Assembly: GCA_030533445.1 (NCBI GenBank)
Contig: JARPUW010000025.1
Location: forward strand, 372,001 to 436,000
DNA from: Cyprinodon diabolis
Lineage: Eukaryota; Chordata; Actinopteri; Cyprinodontiformes; Cyprinodontidae
DNA length: 64,000 nucleotides
Direction of reading: 5' to 3'
In this document: positions 39,357-53,300 of the stretch, piece by piece
Position numbering within the stretch: the first letter of the stretch is position 1
How the letters are laid out: every line of letters begins with the position of its first letter
Notes under the pieces: model-generated
Databases searched by the model: none
What the model saw: only the letters and a program-made list of their open reading frames with translations
What the model was told of the DNA's origin: nothing
Translations under genes and position numbers: made by a program

Positions 39357-40598
39357 CAAACCATTAATGATACAGCCATGATCTTTTCTGGCAATCATCT
39401 AGAGCTGAAAACTAACAATATAAAGTAGATTTGAGCAGATGTTTTTGGTTACAAGCTTCAAAACAGAAGGTTGAGGCCAAAACGCTCTTTTCACAGTGAG
39501 ATAATGCCATTTTGGCCTCTGGAGTTGTAACAGACAAACCATTAATGATACAGCCATGATCTTTTCTGGCAATCATCTAGAGCTGAAAACTAACAATATA
39601 AAGTAGATTTGAGCAGATGTTTTTGGTTCCAAGCTTCAAAACAGAAGTTGAGGCCAAAACGCTCTTTTCACAGTGAGATAATGCCATTTTGGCCTGTGGA
39701 GTTGTAACAGACAAACCATTAATGATACAGCCATGATCTTTTCTGGCAATCATCTAGAGCTGAAAACTAACAATATAAAGTAGATTTGAGCAGATGTTTT
39801 TGGTTACAAGCTTCAAAACAGAAGGTTGAGGCCAAAACGCTCTTTTCACAGTGAGATAATGCCATTTTGGCCTCTGGAGTTGTAACAGACAAACCATTAA
39901 TGATACAGCCATGATCTTTTCTGGCAATCATCTAGAGCTGAAAACTAACAATATAAAGTAGATTTGAGCAGATGTTTATGGTTCCAAGCTTCAAAACAGA
40001 AGTTGAGGCCAAAACGCTCATTTCACAGTGAGATAATGCCATTTTGGCCTCTGGAGTTGTAACAGACAAACCATTAATGATACAGCCATGATCTTTTCTG
40101 GCAATCATCTAGAGCTGAAAACTAACAATATAAAGTAGATTTGAGCAGATGTTTATGGTTCCAAGCTTCAAAACAGAAGTTGAGGCCAAAACGCTCATTT
40201 CACAGTGAGATAATGCCATTTTGGCCTCTGGAGTTGTAACAGACAAACCATTAATGATACAGCCATGATCTTTTCTGGCAATCATCTAGTGCTGAAAACT
40301 AACAATATAAAGTAGATTTGAGCAGATGTTTTTGGTTCCAAGCTTCAAAACAGAAGTTGAGGCCAAAACGCTCTTTTCACAGTGAGATAATGCCATTTTG
40401 GCCTTTGGAGTTGTAACAGACAAACCATTAATGATACAGCCATGATCTTTTCTGGCAATCATCTAGAGCTGAAAACGAACAATATAAAGTAGATTTGAGC
40501 AGATGTTTTTGGTTACAAGCTTCAAAACAGAAGGTTGAGGCCAAAACGCTCTTTTCACAGTGAGATAATGCCATTTTGGCCTCTGGAGTTGTAACAGA
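39357..40598. repeat. 7-monomer tandem block, copy 1 (1,242 bp)
   Basis: Order K; base with C162G (CCTGTGG); K; M; M; T with C162T (CCTTTGG); N. It is repeated immediately at 40599-41840, and both copies recur in the second 39-monomer block at 46273-47514 and 47515-48756. Both marker changes hit the outermost base pair of the 10-bp inverted repeat. Confidence 0.92.
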
Positions 40599-41840
40599 CA
40601 AACCATTAATGATACAGCCATGATCTTTTCTGGCAATCATCTAGAGCTGAAAACTAACAATATAAAGTAGATTTGAGCAGATGTTTTTGGTTACAAGCTT
40701 CAAAACAGAAGGTTGAGGCCAAAACGCTCTTTTCACAGTGAGATAATGCCATTTTGGCCTCTGGAGTTGTAACAGACAAACCATTAATGATACAGCCATG
40801 ATCTTTTCTGGCAATCATCTAGAGCTGAAAACTAACAATATAAAGTAGATTTGAGCAGATGTTTTTGGTTCCAAGCTTCAAAACAGAAGTTGAGGCCAAA
40901 ACGCTCTTTTCACAGTGAGATAATGCCATTTTGGCCTGTGGAGTTGTAACAGACAAACCATTAATGATACAGCCATGATCTTTTCTGGCAATCATCTAGA
41001 GCTGAAAACTAACAATATAAAGTAGATTTGAGCAGATGTTTTTGGTTACAAGCTTCAAAACAGAAGGTTGAGGCCAAAACGCTCTTTTCACAGTGAGATA
41101 ATGCCATTTTGGCCTCTGGAGTTGTAACAGACAAACCATTAATGATACAGCCATGATCTTTTCTGGCAATCATCTAGAGCTGAAAACTAACAATATAAAG
41201 TAGATTTGAGCAGATGTTTATGGTTCCAAGCTTCAAAACAGAAGTTGAGGCCAAAACGCTCATTTCACAGTGAGATAATGCCATTTTGGCCTCTGGAGTT
41301 GTAACAGACAAACCATTAATGATACAGCCATGATCTTTTCTGGCAATCATCTAGAGCTGAAAACTAACAATATAAAGTAGATTTGAGCAGATGTTTATGG
41401 TTCCAAGCTTCAAAACAGAAGTTGAGGCCAAAACGCTCATTTCACAGTGAGATAATGCCATTTTGGCCTCTGGAGTTGTAACAGACAAACCATTAATGAT
41501 ACAGCCATGATCTTTTCTGGCAATCATCTAGTGCTGAAAACTAACAATATAAAGTAGATTTGAGCAGATGTTTTTGGTTCCAAGCTTCAAAACAGAAGTT
41601 GAGGCCAAAACGCTCTTTTCACAGTGAGATAATGCCATTTTGGCCTTTGGAGTTGTAACAGACAAACCATTAATGATACAGCCATGATCTTTTCTGGCAA
41701 TCATCTAGAGCTGAAAACGAACAATATAAAGTAGATTTGAGCAGATGTTTTTGGTTACAAGCTTCAAAACAGAAGGTTGAGGCCAAAACGCTCTTTTCAC
41801 AGTGAGATAATGCCATTTTGGCCTCTGGAGTTGTAACAGA
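40599..41840. repeat. 7-monomer tandem block, copy 2 (1,242 bp)
   Basis: Exact-length repeat of 39357-40598 with the same seven monomer types and both C162 markers. It is followed by a C95A monomer lacking the extra G (41841), which marks its right edge. Confidence 0.92.
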
Positions 41841-43612
41841 CAAACCATTAATGATACAGCCATGATCTTTTCTGGCAATCATCTAGAGCTGAAAACTAAC
41901 AATATAAAGTAGATTTGAGCAGATGTTTTTGGTTACAAGCTTCAAAACAGAAGTTGAGGCCAAAACGCTCTTTTCACAGTGAGATAATGCCATTTTGGCC
42001 TCTGGAGTTGTAACAGACAAACCATTAATGATACAGCCATGATCTTTTCTGGCAATCATCTAGAGCTGAAAACTAACAATATAAAGTAGATTTGAGCAGA
42101 AGTTTTTGGTTCCAAGCTTCAAAACAGAAGTTGAGGCCAAAACGCTCTTTTCACAGTGAGATAATGCCATTTTGGCCTCTGGAGTTGTAACAGACAAACC
42201 ATTAATGATACAGCCATGATCTTTTCTGGCAATCATCTAGAGCTGAAAACTAACAATATAAAGTAGATTTGAGCAGATGTTTTTGGTTCCAAGCTTCAAA
42301 ACAGAAGTTGAGGCCAAAACGCTCTTTTCACAGTGAGATAATGCCATTTTGGCCTCTGGAGTTGTAACAGACAAACCATTAATGATACAGCCATGATCTT
42401 TTCTGGCAATCATCTAGTGCTGAAAACTAACAATATAAAGTAGATTTGAGCAGATGTTTTTGGTTACAAGCTTCAAAACAGAAGGTTGAGGCCAAAACGC
42501 TCTTTTCACAGTGAGATAATGCCATTTTGGCCTCTGGAGTTGTAACAGACAAACCATTAATGATACAGCCATGATCTTTTCTGGCAATCATCTAGAGCTG
42601 AAAACTAACAATATAAAGTAGATTTGAGCAGATGTTTTTGGTTCCAAGCTTCAAAACAGAAGGTTGAGGCCAAAACGCTCTTTTCACAGTGAGATAATGC
42701 CATTTTGGCCTCTGGAGTTGTAACAGACAAACCATTAATGATACAGCCATGATCTTTTCTGGCAATCATCTAGAGCTGAAAACTAACAATATAAAGTAGA
42801 TTTGAGCAGATGTTTTTGGTTCCAAGCTTCAAAACAGAAGTTGAGGCCAAAACGCTCTTTTCACAGTGAGATAATGCCATTTTGGCCTCTGGAGTTGTAA
42901 CAGACAAACCATTAATGATACAGCCATGATCTTTTCTGGCAATCATCTAGAGCTGAAAACTAACAATATAAAGTAGATTTGAGCAGATGTTTTTGGTTCC
43001 AAGCTTCAAAACAGAAGTTGAGGCCAAAACGCTCTTTTCACAGTGAGATAATGCCATTTTGGCCTCTGGAGTTGTAACAGACAAACCATTAATGATACAG
43101 CCATGATCTTTTCTGGCAATCATCTAGAGCTGAAAACTAACAATATAAAGTAGATTTGAGCAGATGTTTATGGTTCCAAGCTTCAAAACAGAAGTTGAGG
43201 CCAAAACGCTCATTTCACAGTGAGATAATGCCATTTTGGCCTCTGGAGTTGTAACAGACAAACCATTAATGATACAGCCATGATCTTTTCTGGCAATCAT
43301 CTAGAGCTGAAAACGAACAATATAAAGTAGATTTGAGCAGATGTTTTTGGTTCCAAGCTTCAAAACAGAAGTTGAGGCCAAAACGCTCTTTTCACAGTGA
43401 GATAATGCCATTTTGGCCTCTGGAGTTGTAACAGACAAACCATTAATGATACAGCCATGATCTTTTCTGGCAATCATCTAGAGCTGAAAACTAACAATAT
43501 AAAGTAGATTTGAGCAGAAGTTTTTGGTTCCAAGCTTCAAAACAGAAGTTGAGGCCAAAACGCTCTTTTCACAGTGAGATAATGCCATTTTGGCCTCTGG
43601 AGTTGTAACAGA

Positions 43613-45031
43613 CAAACCATTAATGATACAGCCATGATCTTTTCTGGCAATCATCTAGAGCTGAAAACTAAAAATATAAAGTAGATTTGAGCAGATGTTT
43701 TTGGTTACAAGCTTCAAAACAGAAGGTTGAGGCCAAAACGCTCATTTCACGGTGAGATAGTGCCATTTTGGCCTCTGGAGTTGTAACAGACAAACCATTA
43801 ATGATACAGCCATGATCTTTTCTGGCAATCGTCTAGAGCTGAAAACTAACAATATAAAGTAGATTTGAGCAGATGTTTTTGGTTACAAGCTTCAAAACAG
43901 AAGGTTGAGGCCAAAACGCTCTTTTCACAGTGAGATAATGCCATTTTGGCCTCTGGAGTTGTAACAGACAAACCATTAATGATACAGCCATGATCTTTTC
44001 TGGCAATCATCTAGAGCTGAAAACTAACAATATAAAGTAGATTTGAGCAGATGTTTTTGGTTCCAAGCTTCAAAACAGAAGTTGAGGCCAAAACGCTCTT
44101 TTCACAGGGAGATAATGCCATTTTGGCCTCTGGAGTTGTAACAGACAAACCATTAATGATACAGCCATGATCTTTTCTGGCAACCATCTAGAGCTGAAAA
44201 CTAACAATATAAAGTAGATTTGAGCAGATGTTTTTGGTTACAAGCTTCAAAACAGAAGGTTGAGGCCAAAACGCTCTTTTCACAGTGAGATAATGCCATT
44301 TTGGCCTCTGGAGTTGTAACAGACAAACCATTAATGATACAGCCATGATCTTTTCTGTCATTCATCTAGAGCTGAAAACTAACAATATAAAGTAGATTTG
44401 AGCAGATGTTTATGGTTCCAAGCTTCAAAACAGAAGTTGAGGCCAAAACGCTCATTTCACAGTGAGATAATGCCATTTTGGCCTCTGGAGTTGTAACACA
44501 CAAACCATTAATGATACAGCCATGATCTTTTCTGGCAATCATCTAGTGCTGAAAACTAACAATATAAAGTAGATTTGAGCAGATGTTTTTGGTTCCAAGC
44601 TTCAAAACAGAAGTTGAGGCCAAAACGCTCTTTTCACAGTGAGATAATGCCATTTTGGCCTCTGGAGTTGTAACAGACAAACCATTAATGATACAGCCAT
44701 GATCTTTTCTGGCAATCATCTAGAGCTGAAAACTAACAATATAAAGTAGATTTGAGCAGAAGTTTTTGGTTCCAAGCTTCAAAACAGAAGTTGAGGCCAA
44801 AACGCTCTTTTCACAGTGAGATAATGCCATTTTGGCCTCTGGAGTTGTAACAGACAAACCATTAATGATACAGCCATGATCTTTTCTGGCAATCATCTAG
44901 AGCTGAAAACTAACAATATAAAGTAGATTTGAGCAGATGTTTATGGTTCCAAGTTTCAAAACAGAAGTTGAGGCCAAAACGCTCATTTTACAGTGAGATA
45001 ATGCCATTTTGGCCTCTGGAGTTGTAACAGA
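43613..45031. repeat. Core cassette, copy 2
   Basis: All eight monomers and all markers as in 36697-38115, at +6,916. Followed by T, as in copy 1. Confidence 0.94.
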
Positions 45032-46272
45032 CAAACCATTAATGATACAGCCATGATCTTTTCTGGCAATCATCTAGTGCTGAAAACTAACAATATAAAG
45101 TAGATTTGAGCAGATGTTTTTGGTTCCAAGCTTCAAAACAGAAGTTGAGGCCAAAACGCTCTTTTCACAGTGAGATAATGCCATTTTGGCCTCTGGAGTT
45201 GTAACAGACAAACCATTAATGATACAGCCATGATCTTTTCTGGCAATCATCTAGAGCTGAAAACTAACAATATAAAGTAGATTTGAGCAGAAGTTTTTGG
45301 TTCCAAGCTTCAAAACAGAAGTTGAGGCCAAAACGCTCTTTTCACAGTGAGATAATGCCATTTTGGCCTCTGGAGTTGTAACAGACAAACCATTAATGAT
45401 ACAGCCATGATCTTTTCTGGCAATCATCTAGAGCTGAAAACTAACAATATAAAGTAGATTTGAGCAGATGTTTTTGGTTCCAAGCTTCAAAACAGAAGTT
45501 GAGGCCAAAACGCTCTTTTCACAGTGAGATAATGCCATTTTGGCCTCTGGAGTTGTAACAGACAAACCATTAATGATACAGCCATGATCTTTTCTGGCAA
45601 TCATCTAGAGCTGAAAACTAACAATATAAAGTAGATTTGAGCAGATGTTTTTGGTTACAAGCTTCAAAACAGAAGGTTGAGGCCAAAACGCTCTTTTCAC
45701 AGTGAGATAATGCCATTTTGGCCTCTGGAGTTGTAACAGACAAACCATTAATGATACAGCCATGATCTTTTCTGGCAATCATCTAGAGCTGAAAACTAAC
45801 AATATAAAGTAGATTTGAGCAGAAGTTTTTGGTTCCAAGCTTCAAAACAGAAGTTGAGGCCAAAACGCTCTTTTCACAGTGAGATAATGCCATTTTGGCC
45901 TCTGGAGTTGTAACAGACAAACCATTAATGATACAGCCATGATCTTTTCTGGCAATCATCTAGAGCTGAAAACTAACAATATAAAGTAGATTTGAGCAGA
46001 TGTTTTTGGTTACAAGCATCAAAACAGAAGGTTGAGGCCAAAACGCTCTTTTCACAGTGAGATAATGCCATTTTGGCCTCTGGAGTTGTAACAGACAAAC
46101 CATTAATGATACAGCCATGATCTTTTCTGGCAATCATCTAGAGCTGAAAACTAACAATATAAAGTAGATTTGAGCAGATGTTTTTGGTTCCAAGCTTCAA
46201 AACAGAAGTTGAGGCCAAAACGCTCTTTTCACAGTGAGATAATGCCATTTTGGCCTCTGGAGTTGTAACAGA

Positions 46273-47514
46273 CAAACCATTAATGATACAGCCATGATCT
46301 TTTCTGGCAATCATCTAGAGCTGAAAACTAACAATATAAAGTAGATTTGAGCAGATGTTTTTGGTTACAAGCTTCAAAACAGAAGGTTGAGGCCAAAACG
46401 CTCTTTTCACAGTGAGATAATGCCATTTTGGCCTCTGGAGTTGTAACAGACAAACCATTAATGATACAGCCATGATCTTTTCTGGCAATCATCTAGAGCT
46501 GAAAACTAACAATATAAAGTAGATTTGAGCAGATGTTTTTGGTTCCAAGCTTCAAAACAGAAGTTGAGGCCAAAACGCTCTTTTCACAGTGAGATAATGC
46601 CATTTTGGCCTGTGGAGTTGTAACAGACAAACCATTAATGATACAGCCATGATCTTTTCTGGCAATCATCTAGAGCTGAAAACTAACAATATAAAGTAGA
46701 TTTGAGCAGATGTTTTTGGTTACAAGCTTCAAAACAGAAGGTTGAGGCCAAAACGCTCTTTTCACAGTGAGATAATGCCATTTTGGCCTCTGGAGTTGTA
46801 ACAGACAAACCATTAATGATACAGCCATGATCTTTTCTGGCAATCATCTAGAGCTGAAAACTAACAATATAAAGTAGATTTGAGCAGATGTTTATGGTTC
46901 CAAGCTTCAAAACAGAAGTTGAGGCCAAAACGCTCATTTCACAGTGAGATAATGCCATTTTGGCCTCTGGAGTTGTAACAGACAAACCATTAATGATACA
47001 GCCATGATCTTTTCTGGCAATCATCTAGAGCTGAAAACTAACAATATAAAGTAGATTTGAGCAGATGTTTATGGTTCCAAGCTTCAAAACAGAAGTTGAG
47101 GCCAAAACGCTCATTTCACAGTGAGATAATGCCATTTTGGCCTCTGGAGTTGTAACAGACAAACCATTAATGATACAGCCATGATCTTTTCTGGCAATCA
47201 TCTAGTGCTGAAAACTAACAATATAAAGTAGATTTGAGCAGATGTTTTTGGTTCCAAGCTTCAAAACAGAAGTTGAGGCCAAAACGCTCTTTTCACAGTG
47301 AGATAATGCCATTTTGGCCTTTGGAGTTGTAACAGACAAACCATTAATGATACAGCCATGATCTTTTCTGGCAATCATCTAGAGCTGAAAACGAACAATA
47401 TAAAGTAGATTTGAGCAGATGTTTTTGGTTACAAGCTTCAAAACAGAAGGTTGAGGCCAAAACGCTCTTTTCACAGTGAGATAATGCCATTTTGGCCTCT
47501 GGAGTTGTAACAGA
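46273..47514. repeat. 7-monomer tandem block, copy 3
   Basis: Counterpart of 39357-40598 inside the second 39-monomer block, at +6,916. Confidence 0.9.
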
Positions 47515-48756
47515 CAAACCATTAATGATACAGCCATGATCTTTTCTGGCAATCATCTAGAGCTGAAAACTAACAATATAAAGTAGATTTGAGCAGATGT
47601 TTTTGGTTACAAGCTTCAAAACAGAAGGTTGAGGCCAAAACGCTCTTTTCACAGTGAGATAATGCCATTTTGGCCTCTGGAGTTGTAACAGACAAACCAT
47701 TAATGATACAGCCATGATCTTTTCTGGCAATCATCTAGAGCTGAAAACTAACAATATAAAGTAGATTTGAGCAGATGTTTTTGGTTCCAAGCTTCAAAAC
47801 AGAAGTTGAGGCCAAAACGCTCTTTTCACAGTGAGATAATGCCATTTTGGCCTGTGGAGTTGTAACAGACAAACCATTAATGATACAGCCATGATCTTTT
47901 CTGGCAATCATCTAGAGCTGAAAACTAACAATATAAAGTAGATTTGAGCAGATGTTTTTGGTTACAAGCTTCAAAACAGAAGGTTGAGGCCAAAACGCTC
48001 TTTTCACAGTGAGATAATGCCATTTTGGCCTCTGGAGTTGTAACAGACAAACCATTAATGATACAGCCATGATCTTTTCTGGCAATCATCTAGAGCTGAA
48101 AACTAACAATATAAAGTAGATTTGAGCAGATGTTTATGGTTCCAAGCTTCAAAACAGAAGTTGAGGCCAAAACGCTCATTTCACAGTGAGATAATGCCAT
48201 TTTGGCCTCTGGAGTTGTAACAGACAAACCATTAATGATACAGCCATGATCTTTTCTGGCAATCATCTAGAGCTGAAAACTAACAATATAAAGTAGATTT
48301 GAGCAGATGTTTATGGTTCCAAGCTTCAAAACAGAAGTTGAGGCCAAAACGCTCATTTCACAGTGAGATAATGCCATTTTGGCCTCTGGAGTTGTAACAG
48401 ACAAACCATTAATGATACAGCCATGATCTTTTCTGGCAATCATCTAGTGCTGAAAACTAACAATATAAAGTAGATTTGAGCAGATGTTTTTGGTTCCAAG
48501 CTTCAAAACAGAAGTTGAGGCCAAAACGCTCTTTTCACAGTGAGATAATGCCATTTTGGCCTTTGGAGTTGTAACAGACAAACCATTAATGATACAGCCA
48601 TGATCTTTTCTGGCAATCATCTAGAGCTGAAAACGAACAATATAAAGTAGATTTGAGCAGATGTTTTTGGTTACAAGCTTCAAAACAGAAGGTTGAGGCC
48701 AAAACGCTCTTTTCACAGTGAGATAATGCCATTTTGGCCTCTGGAGTTGTAACAGA
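47515..48756. repeat. 7-monomer tandem block, copy 4
   Basis: Counterpart of 40599-41840 inside the second 39-monomer block, at +6,916. Its last four monomers (M, M, T, N) and the next two also match 53366-54428 in unit 3. Confidence 0.9.
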
Positions 48757-50351
48757 CAAACCATTAATGATACAGCCATGATCTTTTCTGGCAATCATCT
48801 AGAGCTGAAAACTAACAATATAAAGTAGATTTGAGCAGATGTTTTTGGTTACAAGCTTCAAAACAGAAGTTGAGGCCAAAACGCTCTTTTCACAGTGAGA
48901 TAATGCCATTTTGGCCTCTGGAGTTGTAACAGACAAACCATTAATGATACAGCCATGATCTTTTCTGGCAATCATCTAGAGCTGAAAACTAACAATATAA
49001 AGTAGATTTGAGCAGAAGTTTTTGGTTCCAAGCTTCAAAACAGAAGTTGAGGCCAAAACGCTCTTTTCACAGTGAGATAATGCCATTTTGGCCTCTGGAG
49101 TTGTAACAGACAAACCATTAATGATACAGCCATGATCTTTTCTGGCAATCATCTAGAGCTGAAAACTAACAATATAAAGTAGATTTGAGCAGATGTTTTT
49201 GGTTCCAAGCTTCAAAACAGAAGTTGAGGCCAAAACGCTCTTTTCACAGTGAGATAATGCCATTTTGGCCTCTGGAGTTGTAACAGACAAACCATTAATG
49301 ATACAGCCATGATCTTTTCTGGCAATCATCTAGTGCTGAAAACTAACAATATAAAGTAGATTTGAGCAGATGTTTTTGGTTACAAGCTTCAAAACAGAAG
49401 GTTGAGGCCAAAACGCTCTTTTCACAGTGAGATAATGCCATTTTGGCCTCTGGAGTTGTAACAGACAAACCATTAATGATACAGCCATGATCTTTTCTGG
49501 CAATCATCTAGAGCTGAAAACTAACAATATAAAGTAGATTTGAGCAGATGTTTTTGGTTCCAAGCTTCAAAACAGAAGGTTGAGGCCAAAACGCTCTTTT
49601 CACAGTGAGATAATGCCATTTTGGCCTCTGGAGTTGTAACAGACAAACCATTAATGATACAGCCATGATCTTTTCTGGCAATCATCTAGAGCTGAAAACT
49701 AACAATATAAAGTAGATTTGAGCAGATGTTTTTGGTTCCAAGCTTCAAAACAGAAGTTGAGGCCAAAACGCTCTTTTCACAGTGAGATAATGCCATTTTG
49801 GCCTCTGGAGTTGTAACAGACAAACCATTAATGATACAGCCATGATCTTTTCTGGCAATCATCTAGAGCTGAAAACTAACAATATAAAGTAGATTTGAGC
49901 AGATGTTTTTGGTTCCAAGCTTCAAAACAGAAGTTGAGGCCAAAACGCTCTTTTCACAGTGAGATAATGCCATTTTGGCCTCTGGAGTTGTAACAGACAA
50001 ACCATTAATGATACAGCCATGATCTTTTCTGGCAATCATCTAGAGCTGAAAACTAACAATATAAAGTAGATTTGAGCAGATGTTTATGGTTCCAAGCTTC
50101 AAAACAGAAGTTGAGGCCAAAACGCTCATTTCACAGTGAGATAATGCCATTTTGGCCTCTGGAGTTGTAACAGACAAACCATTAATGATACAGCCATGAT
50201 CTTTTTTGGCAATCATCTAGAGCTGAAAACTAACAATATAAAGTAGATTTGAGCAGATGTTTATGGTTCCAAGCTTCAAAACAGAAGTTGAGGCCAAAAC
50301 GCTCTTTTTACAGTGAGATAATGCCATTTTGGCCTCTGGAGTTGTAACAGA

Positions 50352-53300
50352 CAAACCATTAATGATACAGCCATGATCTTTTCTGGCAATCATCTAGAGC
50401 TGAAAACGAACAATATAAAGTAGATTTGAGCAGATGTTTTTGGTTACAGGCTTCAAAACAGAAGGTTGAGGCCAAAACGCTCTTTTTACAGTGAGATAAT
50501 GCCATTTTGGCCTCTGGAGTTGTAACAGACAAACCATTAATGATACAGCCATGATCTTTTCTGGCAATCATCTAGAGCTGAAAACTAACAATATAAAGTA
50601 GATTTGAGCAGATGTTTTTGCTTCCAAGCTTCAAAACAGAAGTTGAGGCCAAACCGCTCTTTTCACAGTGAGATAATGCCATTTTGGCCTCTGGAGTTGT
50701 AACAGACAAACCATTAATGATACAGCCATGATCTTTTCTGGCAATCATCTAGAGCTGAAAACTAACAATATAAAGTAGATTTGAGCAGATGTTTATGGTT
50801 CCAAGCTTCAAAACAGAAGTTGAGGCCAAAACACTCATTTTACAGTGAGATAATGCCATTTTGGCCTCTGGAGTTGTAACAGACAAACCATTAATGATAC
50901 AGCCATGATCTTTTCTGGCAATCATCTAGAGCTGAAAACTAACAATATAAAGTAGATTTGAGCAGATGTTTATGGTTCCAAGCTTCAAAACAGAAGTTGA
51001 GGCCAAAACGCTCATCTCACAGTGAGATAATGCCATTTTGGCCTCTGGAGTTGTAACAGACAAACCATTAATGATACAGCCATGATCTTTTCTGGCAATC
51101 ATCTAGAGCTGAAAACTAACAATATAAAGTAGATTTGAGCAGATGTTTTTGGTTACAAGCTTCAAAACAGAAGGTTGAGGCCAAAACGCTCTTTTCACAG
51201 TGAGATAATGCCATTTTGGCCTCTGGAGTTGTAACAGACAAATCATTAATGATACAGCCATGATCTTTTCTGGCAATCATCTAGAGCTGAAAACTAACAA
51301 TATAAAGTAGATTTGAGCAGATGTTTATGGTTCCAAGCTTCAAAACAGAAGTTGAGGCCAAAACGCTCATTTCACAGTGAGATAATGCCATTTTGGCCTC
51401 TGGAGTTGTAACAGACAAACCATTAATGATACAGCCATGATCTTTTCTGGCAATCATCTAGAGCTGAAAACGAACAATATAAAGTAGATTTGAGCAGATG
51501 TTTATGGTTCCAAGCTTCAAAACAGAAGTTGAGGCCAAAACGCTCATTTCACAGTGAGATAATGCCATTTTGGCCTCTGGAGTTGTAACAGACAAACCAT
51601 TAATGATACAGCCATGATCTTTTCTGGCAATCATCTAGAGCTGAAAACGAACAATATAAAGTAGATTTGAGCAGATGTTTTTGGTTCCAAGCTTCAAAAC
51701 AGAAGTTGAGGCCAAAACGCTCTTTTCACAGTGAGATAATGCCATTTTGGCCTCTGGAGTTGTAACAGACAAACCATTAATGATACAGCCATGATCTTTT
51801 CTGGCAATCATCTAGAGCTGAAAACTAACAATATAAAGTAGATTTGAGCAGAAGTTTTTGGTTCCAAGCTTCAAAACAGAAGTTGAGGCCAAAACGCTCT
51901 TTTCACAGTGAGATAATGCCATTTTGGCCTCTGGAGTTGTAACAGACAAACCATTAATGATACAGCCATGATCTTTTCTGGCAATCATCTAGAGCTGAAA
52001 ACTAAAAATATAAAGTAGATTTGAGCAGATGTTTTTGGTTACAAGCTTCAAAACAGAAGGTTGAGGCCAAAACGCTCATTTCACGGTGAGATAGTGCCAT
52101 TTTGGCCTCTGGAGTTGTAACAGACAAACCATTAATGATACAGCCATGATCTTTTCTGGCAATCGTCTAGAGCTGAAAACTAACAATATAAAGTAGATTT
52201 GAGCAGATGTTTTTGGTTACAAGCTTCAAAACAGAAGGTTGAGGCCAAAACGCTCTTTTCACAGTGAGATAATGCCATTTTGGCCTCTGGAGTTGTAACA
52301 GACAAACCATTAATGATACAGCCATGATCTTTTCTGGCAATCATCTAGAGCTGAAAACTAACAATATAAAGTAGATTTGAGCAGATGTTTTTGGTTCCAA
52401 GCTTCAAAACAGAAGTTGAGGCCAAAACGCTCTTTTCACAGGGAGATAATGCCATTTTGGCCTCTGGAGTTGTAACAGACAAACCATTAATGATACAGCC
52501 ATGATCTTTTCTGGCAACCATCTAGAGCTGAAAACTAACAATATAAAGTAGATTTGAGCAGATGTTTTTGGTTACAAGCTTCAAAACAGAAGGTTGAGGC
52601 CAAAACGCTCTTTTCACAGTGAGATAATGCCATTTTGGCCTCTGGAGTTGTAACAGACAAACCATTAATGATACAGCCATGATCTTTTCTGTCATTCATC
52701 TAGAGCTGAAAACTAACAATATAAAGTAGATTTGAGCAGATGTTTATGGTTCCAAGCTTCAAAACAGAAGTTGAGGCCAAAACGCTCATTTCACAGTGAG
52801 ATAATGCCATTTTGGCCTCTGGAGTTGTAACACACAAACCATTAATGATACAGCCATGATCTTTTCTGGCAATCATCTAGTGCTGAAAACTAACAATATA
52901 AAGTAGATTTGAGCAGATGTTTTTGGTTCCAAGCTTCAAAACAGAAGTTGAGGCCAAAACGCTCTTTTCACAGTGAGATAATGCCATTTTGGCCTCTGGA
53001 GTTGTAACAGACAAACCATTAATGATACAGCCATGATCTTTTCTGGCAATCATCTAGAGCTGAAAACTAACAATATAAAGTAGATTTGAGCAGAAGTTTT
53101 TGGTTCCAAGCTTCAAAACAGAAGTTGAGGCCAAAACGCTCTTTTCACAGTGAGATAATGCCATTTTGGCCTCTGGAGTTGTAACAGACAAACCATTAAT
53201 GATACAGCCATGATCTTTTCTGGCAATCATCTAGAGCTGAAAACTAACAATATAAAGTAGATTTGAGCAGATGTTTATGGTTCCAAGTTTCAAAACAGAA

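Larger units (their letters stand above)
36343..43258. repeat. 39-monomer block, copy 1 (6,916 bp)
   Basis: Thirty-nine monomers, 13 of them 178 bp. It starts with a base monomer carrying T57G (CGAAC), then R, the core cassette (36697-38115), an alternating K/base/R stretch, two tandem 7-monomer blocks (39357-41840), then a C95A monomer without the extra G (41841), R, base, TK, a GGTTCC monomer with the extra G (42550), base, base and M. It is followed directly by a second copy at 43259. Every diagnostic change I checked is matched at +6,916. Confidence 0.93.
43259..50174. repeat. 39-monomer block, copy 2 (6,916 bp)
   Basis: Tandem copy of 36343-43258 with equal length and the same order of all 39 monomers. 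Rare markers are all conserved: CACGGTG at 43748, CAGGGAG, CAACCATC, GTCATTC, ACACACAAACC, AAGTTTC, AAGCATC, CCTGTGG and CCTTTGG. Similarity stops in the next monomer (50175), which has CTTTTTTGG and C135T instead of T57G. Confidence 0.93.
33684..50351. repeat. Variable higher-order unit 2: 94 monomers, 16,668 bp
   Basis: From the A98G N monomer at 33684 to the next one at 50352. It opens like unit 1 (N, C, base), has an extra M with G34T at 34216, then the TK cassette (34570-35633), then the series leading to the 8-monomer core cassette. Most of its length is the two tandem 39-monomer blocks described separately. It is the longest unit in the window because of that internal duplication. Confidence 0.83.
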
